The notes under the pieces were generated by a model that saw nothing but the letters and a program-made list of their open reading frames with translations, was not told the DNA's origin and did no database searches. From assembly GCA_002408085.1 (NCBI GenBank), contig DHQL01000010.1:160096-224095 (forward strand): DNA of 64,000 bases. Reading direction: 5' to 3'. Both the position numbers and the translations under genes were made by a program. This DNA is from Spirochaeta sp. UBA5339. GTDB lineage: Bacteria > Spirochaetota > Spirochaetia > DSM-2461. This document shows positions 59,825 through 64,000 of the stretch, piece by piece (positions within the stretch are counted from its first letter, which is position 1; the number at the start of each line of letters is the position of its first letter).

Positions 59825-61087
59825 ATGAAATCTTTTAAGACCCTGCTGGCAGCGGCAGCCCTTGCGGCCCTGTCTGTTCTTGCATTCACCGGATGCAGTA
59901 CCACATCTTCAGATGTTTCTGAAAACAGCATCTTTTCCATGGAGTCCCAGCCGATCTATCAGCTGCCCCATGACCATCGATTTCACCGCGGTGATACATA
60001 CATCCACAATGACTACCAGGAGTGGCAGTACTTCACCGTCCTGGGTAGAGACAAGATTACCGGTGATGAGGTTTCCATCTTTATCTGTCCCTTCCACCAG
60101 GGCTGGGTAGAATCTCACGAAGGACGATCCAACCTCTTCCACTACGCCTTTACCAACCTGGCAACCGAAGAGTTCCACGGCGCCTTTACAATCTTTGAAG
60201 GTGAATACACAGGTGTAGCCGGTGATCCCTACAAGGAGGACTTCTTCTTTGAATACCACATTTCCGGAAACACCGGTGAGATGAATATTCACTATGACTA
60301 TGCTACTGAGACCTGGAGATACTTCGGAAGCAGCGATATCGTAAATGACTACAACACAGCTTATGACTTCGATATCAGCTGGACCGTCGAGGCTCCCGGA
60401 TACACTCCCGGCGCCTACCACGGCCTTGAAAATATCGGCTGGGACGCCAAGGGTGCCGGATACCGTCACAATCCCGAGACCATGGCCGGACTCTCCCGGT
60501 ACATCCAGGTACCCCGGGGTGTAATTGTTAACGGTTCCTTTACCGTGGACGGCAGAGAGTATGATATTGAAGGTGATGTATGGTACGAGCACCAGTGGGG
60601 TAACTTCCGCAATGTACAGGCCGGAAACTACTTCTGGGGCTATATGAGAATGGAAGACGGCACCGCCTTTACCTGGAGACAGTACTACATCGGCGAAGGC
60701 TGGGACACCTATGACACCGGCATGACCCGGTTCCAGGTGATCCGCCCCGACAACAGCGTCGAGTACGCCTTCGGCCCCAGCTTCACCTACACACCAACAG
60801 AGATCTGGACCTCTCCCAAGTCGGGAAAGACCTACCCCTGGAACGGTGTCATGGAATCTCCCCTGGGGACCTTCTACTTTGACACCCCCCTGAAGGAGCA
60901 GGAGACCATGAGCGCCGTCGGCGAGGCCTACATCGAAGGATACGGTCAGATCCGCACAGGCGGACCCGATGGACCCATCGTTGGAAAGGGTTTTGTTGAG
61001 ATGGTTGATATGGACCCCGAAGTCTACCCCTTCCAGGATCTTCCTGAAGAGGAGATCTTTATGGACTTTTCCAAAATCAACAGGTAA
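59825..61087 (+). CDS. AttH/CrtC-like (lipocalin-type) lipoprotein
   Basis: A 420-residue lipoprotein (lipobox AFTGC). It has the two-lipocalin pattern of the AttH / hydroxyneurosporene-synthase-like (CrtC, PF07143) family. Marker blocks are YQEWQYFTVLG near 58, FHYAFTNLATEEFHGAF near 98 and DVWYEHQWGNF near 262, the last being the most typical. Members are secreted hydrophobic-ligand proteins or hydratases of isoprenoids. The true reaction is unproven outside carotenoid clusters, and no carotenoid gene is present here. It is strongly codon-adapted and probably well expressed. The MarR regulator next to it likely controls it. Confidence 0.82.
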   Translation: MKSFKTLLAAAALAALSVLAFTGCSTTSSDVSENSIFSMESQPIYQLPHDHRFHRGDTYIHNDYQEWQYFTVLGRDKITGDEVSIFICPFHQGWVESHEGRSNLFHYAFTNLATEEFHGAFTIFEGEYTGVAGDPYKEDFFFEYHISGNTGEMNIHYDYATETWRYFGSSDIVNDYNTAYDFDISWTVEAPGYTPGAYHGLENIGWDAKGAGYRHNPETMAGLSRYIQVPRGVIVNGSFTVDGREYDIEGDVWYEHQWGNFRNVQAGNYFWGYMRMEDGTAFTWRQYYIGEGWDTYDTGMTRFQVIRPDNSVEYAFGPSFTYTPTEIWTSPKSGKTYPWNGVMESPLGTFYFDTPLKEQETMSAVGEAYIEGYGQIRTGGPDGPIVGKGFVEMVDMDPEVYPFQDLPEEEIFMDFSKINR

Positions 61088-61140
61088 ACAGAACCATCAT
61101 GCTGAAGGGTCTTAAAAGGCCCAGGCATGTCACATTACAG

Positions 61141-61186
61141 ACTCCCGTCCCGAAGGGTGTATACCGCCGAGGGAGGGGAGTTTTTT
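61141..61186 (+). terminator. Terminator of the AttH/CrtC-like gene
   Basis: ACTCCCGTCCC (61141-61151) pairs with GGGAGGGGAGT (61171-61181) with one mismatch, followed by TTTTTT. It overlaps the 3' end of the converging ybaK-like gene. Confidence 0.85.
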
Positions 61187-61652
61187 ATACCAGATCAGCG
61201 ATTTCCGCCTCCACTACCTCTGCAAGAGAAACTGGACTGATCAGAACCTGAAGCCCCCGCACACCGGCGCTCACATAGATTTCATCATAGAGGGTGCAGG
61301 TCTCATCGATATAGGTGGGATAGTGTTTTTTCATACCCACAGGAGAGCAGCCTCCCCGGATATAGCCTGTGAGGAGAAGTATCTCCTTTACAGCGATCAG
61401 GTCGGCCTTCTTCACTCCCGCAGCGGCGGCAGCCTTTTTCAGGTTCAGCTCACAGCATCCGGGAATTACGCAGACAAAGACCTCATTGGACGAGGCCCTG
61501 AGCACCAGAGTCTTGAATACCTGATCCATATCGATTCCAGCCTTGGCGGCCACGGAAACCGCGCTGAGATCCGACTCATCCACCTCATACTCTTTTAGAG
61601 AAAAGGGTATTTTCCGACTTTCCAGCAGTCTGATAGCGTTAGTCTTTCCCAT
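61185..61652 (-). CDS. ybaK: Cys-tRNA(Pro) deacylase, YbaK/EbsC family
   Basis: A 155-residue protein of the YbaK editing family, which hydrolyses mischarged Cys-tRNA(Pro). Visible family blocks: TNAIRLLESRKIPF at the start, QVFKTLVLR near 46, FVCVIPGCCELNLKKAA near 58 and the GYIRGGCSPVGMKK loop near 99-112. The ATG at 61652 has AGGAG at ten bases. An upstream extension of 23 residues lacks a site. It overlaps the preceding nucleotidyltransferase gene by 14 bases, so the two are coupled. Confidence 0.92.
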   Translation of the reverse strand: MGKTNAIRLLESRKIPFSLKEYEVDESDLSAVSVAAKAGIDMDQVFKTLVLRASSNEVFVCVIPGCCELNLKKAAAAAGVKKADLIAVKEILLLTGYIRGGCSPVGMKKHYPTYIDETCTLYDEIYVSAGVRGLQVLISPVSLAEVVEAEIADLV

Positions 61653-62166
61653 TGTCTGAACACTCCTGATTTGTTGAGAACCTATGATTATTTGCCAACT
61701 CCCGCAGCTCAGCAATATCAATCCGGTCCACTTCCCGGTCCAGCAGGGACTTGTACCGGATCAGTTCCCTGACAGGGATGAGGGGAAGTTCAACTCCCCG
61801 CCAGGAGGCCTTTACAGAGCTGCCGAAGTCCGTCTTCAGTTCAACCCACTCACCGTTATTTCTGTTCAGGATACGGGTACCCGGAGCAAGACCGATCTCA
61901 ATCTTCTGGTCCCTGTAGATAAGCTGAAAATACTCCAGATCCCAGGCACCCTCAACATAGTGTGTCAAAGGCTTGGAAATATATGAATCCACATGAGCCA
62001 GAACCCTGTAGGAACACTCTCCGGGAATGTAGAGGTCGATATCGGCAACGGGCCTTGAGCCTCCGTGAATACGGGAGGCCAGTCCGCCTACAATCTGATA
62101 GGGGACCCTCTCCTTCTCCAGAATATCCTTAATCCAGAGAAGTGCGTTATATACTTTATCACTCAT
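61639..62166 (-). CDS. Nucleotidyltransferase-fold protein
   Basis: A 175-residue protein with the minimal nucleotidyltransferase pattern: IVGGLASRIHGGSRPVADID, with Asp42 and Asp44 as the metal pair. The C-terminal part is helical with several basic residues. It resembles stand-alone nucleotidyltransferases related to the AbiEii/MNT group. No HEPN or AbiEi partner is next to it, so a toxin-antitoxin role is not supported. The substrate is unknown. It overlaps ybaK at its 3' end. Confidence 0.72.
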   Translation of the reverse strand: MSDKVYNALLWIKDILEKERVPYQIVGGLASRIHGGSRPVADIDLYIPGECSYRVLAHVDSYISKPLTHYVEGAWDLEYFQLIYRDQKIEIGLAPGTRILNRNNGEWVELKTDFGSSVKASWRGVELPLIPVRELIRYKSLLDREVDRIDIAELRELANNHRFSTNQECSDNGKD

Positions 62167-62175
62167 AAATAGTCC

Positions 62176-62625
62176 TTAAAAATCCTTGAGCAGATAGTCC
62201 CCGAAACTCTCGGGAGGATGCTGATTCCTGTAGAGGAAGAGAAGACGGAGATTAACTAGATCATTGCCGTACTCAAAGTAGCTGTTATCCCAGTCCAGAG
62301 CCTCACCGTTTACGATGATATCATAGCGGTTGCGGTGTCCCTTCGGGAAGCTCTCATCATGGTCAAGAAACCAGGACCATACCGTTTCAACTTCAACCAC
62401 AATAAGATCACCGGTTTCATTATCCCTTTCCAGATAGCGGCTGTTTTTCAACAGGGCGATGCAGTCGATAGCGCTTACCGCATCAAGGGAGAAGGGAGCA
62501 GGACCGGGAATCAGTACGGAGCCTGAAGCCTCCTGAGAGATCCCCTGAATACAGGGAAGAAATATGAGGAGAAGAGCCAGCACTTCGAATCGAGATACGG
62601 TCTTGATGGGATTTAAGAGTTTCAT
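62176..62625 (-). CDS. Small secreted protein of unknown function
   Basis: A 149-residue protein with a signal peptide (basic start, LALLLIFLPCIQG, cleavage near GIS-QE). The cysteine in LPCIQG is inside the hydrophobic core and does not fit a lipobox well. The mature part is acidic with several Trp and Tyr (WSWFLDHDE, ALDWDNSYFEYGND). No family is recognised. Its start overlaps the stop of the PHP gene by four bases (ATGA), so it is coupled to that enzyme. Confidence 0.65.
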   Translation of the reverse strand: MKLLNPIKTVSRFEVLALLLIFLPCIQGISQEASGSVLIPGPAPFSLDAVSAIDCIALLKNSRYLERDNETGDLIVVEVETVWSWFLDHDESFPKGHRNRYDIIVNGEALDWDNSYFEYGNDLVNLRLLFLYRNQHPPESFGDYLLKDF

Positions 62626-63470
62626 ACAATAATTGTATCGGAAAGAATTTCCTTTAAAAGTTCATCGGGAACACAGAAATTACCCTTCCCCGTTCCAAGT
62701 TCGATATGGGGGCGGTTGGCACCGTGAAAATCAGTTCCCCCCGACCTCAGAAAGCCGAACTCTTCAATATAGCGCCTGCAGCACTCCCTGTCCTCCCCGG
62801 AGAATGAGGGATACCAGTACTCCATACCGTCCAGCCCCATGGTTTTCAACTCCCCCAGACGGCGGCGTGCTTCCTCATCGGAATACCCCTCAAGACCGAT
62901 GGGAAGGTGGAAGTGGGCCAGAAAGGCCTTTCCCCCGGCACAGTGGATGGCATCAAAGGCAGCCTCCGGCTCAATCAGCTCTCCCTCTCCATAGGGAATA
63001 AAATCAAGATACCCCTCCCATGAGTCCTTAAGGGAGAGAGCGTAGCCCCGGGCCAGAATGCATTTTGCAATGGCCTGGCGGTCCATAAAGCCGCTGCAGT
63101 CAATAAAGGGTTCAACATCCTCCGGTCCAATGGGAACATTCATGGCCTGAAGTTTATTAAACACAGGCAACAGTCTGACGGACCGGATCTGTCTGTACTT
63201 ATTATATGAGTTCAGAAAGTTCTTATTTCCGGGATCGATTCCCAGTCCCAGAATATGAATCAGACGTCCCTCACCATAGGCAACGCTGAACTCGATACCC
63301 GGTACAAAGGTAATACCAAGCCTGTCTGCCTCAACCTGGGCCTCATCAAGACCGTGAATGCTGTCATGATCGGTTATGGCAACGGCAGTAAGCCCATTTG
63401 CCCTCCGGATCAGCTCCTTCGGACTCAGGGTTCCGTCGGAATGATATGTGTGAGTATGGAGGTCTATCAT
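62622..63470 (-). CDS. PHP-domain phosphoesterase, YciV/RNase AM-like
   Basis: A 282-residue metal-dependent phosphoesterase. Metal-site motifs appear in order: DLHTHTYHSDG at 3-13, AITDHDS near 31-37, GIEFS near 58, a late HFHL and GGTDFHG near 252. This is the pattern of the 3',5'-nucleoside bisphosphate phosphatase / YciV (RNase AM) group of PHP proteins, acting on RNA or nucleotide 5' ends. It starts 11 bases after the upstream gene and overlaps the next by four bases. One operon with the neighbours is likely. Confidence 0.88.
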   Translation of the reverse strand: MIDLHTHTYHSDGTLSPKELIRRANGLTAVAITDHDSIHGLDEAQVEADRLGITFVPGIEFSVAYGEGRLIHILGLGIDPGNKNFLNSYNKYRQIRSVRLLPVFNKLQAMNVPIGPEDVEPFIDCSGFMDRQAIAKCILARGYALSLKDSWEGYLDFIPYGEGELIEPEAAFDAIHCAGGKAFLAHFHLPIGLEGYSDEEARRRLGELKTMGLDGMEYWYPSFSGEDRECCRRYIEEFGFLRSGGTDFHGANRPHIELGTGKGNFCVPDELLKEILSDTIIV

Positions 63471-63481
63471 AATTCCGGCGA

Positions 63482-63994
63482 TTACCCCTTCTTTTCCTGA
63501 CTCATGCCCCGCTGCTTGATTGCCTTGCGGATAAAGATGACAAGGGGAATCGGCCAGAGGGGCGTCATAAAAAGGAGGATAAGGATACCCATTCCCATGC
63601 AGCCCAAGGGCTTACCTTCATGTTCACTGGATTCCTGACTGGGGGCCATGGTCTGCCTATAGATCTCTTTCAGATCAGGAGTCTCACCGCTTTTCTTCAT
63701 CTCTTCAAAAATAGATTTCAAATCCCCGGTGGAACCATTCTTATTAATCTGTTCGAACCGGGAGGAAAGATCCTGCGGGGTATCCCCGGATTCCGGTTCG
63801 GAACTTGCAGGTGCTGCAGAGCTTGCAGGTGCCGTAGAATCTGCGGGAGTCACGGTGCTTGCAGTATCAGGAGCTGGAGGTCTGTAGGCAGGGGTCTTCC
63901 TGGTCCTGATAATCCGGTCCCCCTCAAGCCCGATTTCAAGAGAGGCAACACCGCTGAGTTTTCTGACCAGCCTTGTGACCTTCGCCTCACTCAT
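63482..63994 (-). CDS. Hypothetical protein with Ala/Ser/Pro linker and C-terminal membrane helix
   Basis: 170 residues from the ATG at 63994. The frame stays open to the window edge, so a start further upstream cannot be excluded. An N-terminal basic domain is followed by a low-complexity Ala/Ser/Pro/Thr linker (about 40-75), a charged helical region (about 76-120) and a hydrophobic membrane segment (MGILILLFMTPLWPIPLVIF near 134-153) with a basic tail. The order suggests a cytoplasmic protein anchored at its C-terminal end. No family is recognised. Confidence 0.55.
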   Translation of the reverse strand: MSEAKVTRLVRKLSGVASLEIGLEGDRIIRTRKTPAYRPPAPDTASTVTPADSTAPASSAAPASSEPESGDTPQDLSSRFEQINKNGSTGDLKSIFEEMKKSGETPDLKEIYRQTMAPSQESSEHEGKPLGCMGMGILILLFMTPLWPIPLVIFIRKAIKQRGMSQEKKG

Positions 63995-64000
63995 TCCCAG

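Noticed and set aside
61639..62166. MNT/HEPN-type toxin-antitoxin locus
   Set aside because: The nucleotidyltransferase-fold gene has no HEPN or AbiEi partner; its neighbours are ybaK and a secreted protein.
1..64000. tRNA, rRNA, insertion sequences or phage genes
   Set aside because: Reading both strands I saw no T-loop/anticodon pattern, no transposase or integrase motifs and no terminal inverted repeats around any gene. A dedicated tRNA scan could still find one.

Overview
The window reads like a saccharolytic, probably anaerobic, double-membraned spirochaete or close relative of moderate GC content. That is an inference. It rests on the many lipoproteins with spirochaete-style signal peptides (ends such as FA-NGQ and FA-GGSQ on sugar-binding proteins), an LpoB/COG3014/LPP20 envelope lipoprotein triad, outer-membrane barrel proteins, a 7TM-DISM diguanylate cyclase and a dense set of sugar ABC transporters. 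I found no rRNA, tRNA, CRISPR array, insertion sequence or phage gene.

Layout. 1-7.9 kb: TauE-type permease, GH29 alpha-L-fucosidase, two small lipoproteins, an SDR lacking its catalytic lysine, a 5'-nucleotidase lipoprotein and a soluble chemoreceptor, all on the minus strand. 8-17.3 kb: a xylan-oligosaccharide type locus with a YesM/YesN two-component system, a CUT1 ABC transporter (binding protein and two permeases), a GH43 xylosidase and a GntR-LacI hybrid regulator. 17.3-19.8 kb: a dihydropyrimidinase-like hydrolase and an aldo/keto reductase. 20-25.1 kb: an L-rhamnose ABC transporter operon (binding protein, double ATPase, two permeases, rhamnose mutarotase). 25.2-31.3 kb: a LysM lipoprotein, a methyltransferase pseudogene, a FocA-type channel and the LpoB triad. 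31.5-40.7 kb: homoserine dehydrogenase, glycogen phosphorylase, a DUF554 membrane protein, several envelope proteins and thioredoxin. 40.8-48 kb: an outer-membrane barrel protein, then a TetR regulator divergent from an RND exporter, a LolA-like periplasmic protein and a second outer-membrane protein. 48.4-54.5 kb: a second CUT1 ABC transporter, an aldo/keto reductase, a lactate-dehydrogenase-fold enzyme and a truncated Tat-signal flavoprotein. 54.8-64 kb: a tiny tatA gene, an alpha/beta hydrolase, a 7TM-DISM diguanylate cyclase, an HD phosphohydrolase, a PAS protein with a four-cysteine module, a MarR regulator divergent from an AttH/CrtC-like lipoprotein, and a cluster of small enzymes ending in a PHP phosphoesterase.

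How the parts fit. Much of the window is concerned with catching plant or algal sugars (fucose, xylose/arabinose, rhamnose), importing them and storing carbon. The rest concerns the cell envelope. The most interesting regulatory structure is the tetR/RND intergenic region. Two matching 16-bp elements sit exactly at the two predicted transcription starts. A third copy lies 0.9 kb away, downstream of the barrel gene and beside a duplicated copy of that gene's leader. The RND protein carries four acidic 11-residue tandem repeats. Two genes are visibly broken (a methyltransferase and a Tat flavoprotein). The flavoprotein remnant sits next to a stand-alone tatA that a 60-residue length cutoff would miss.
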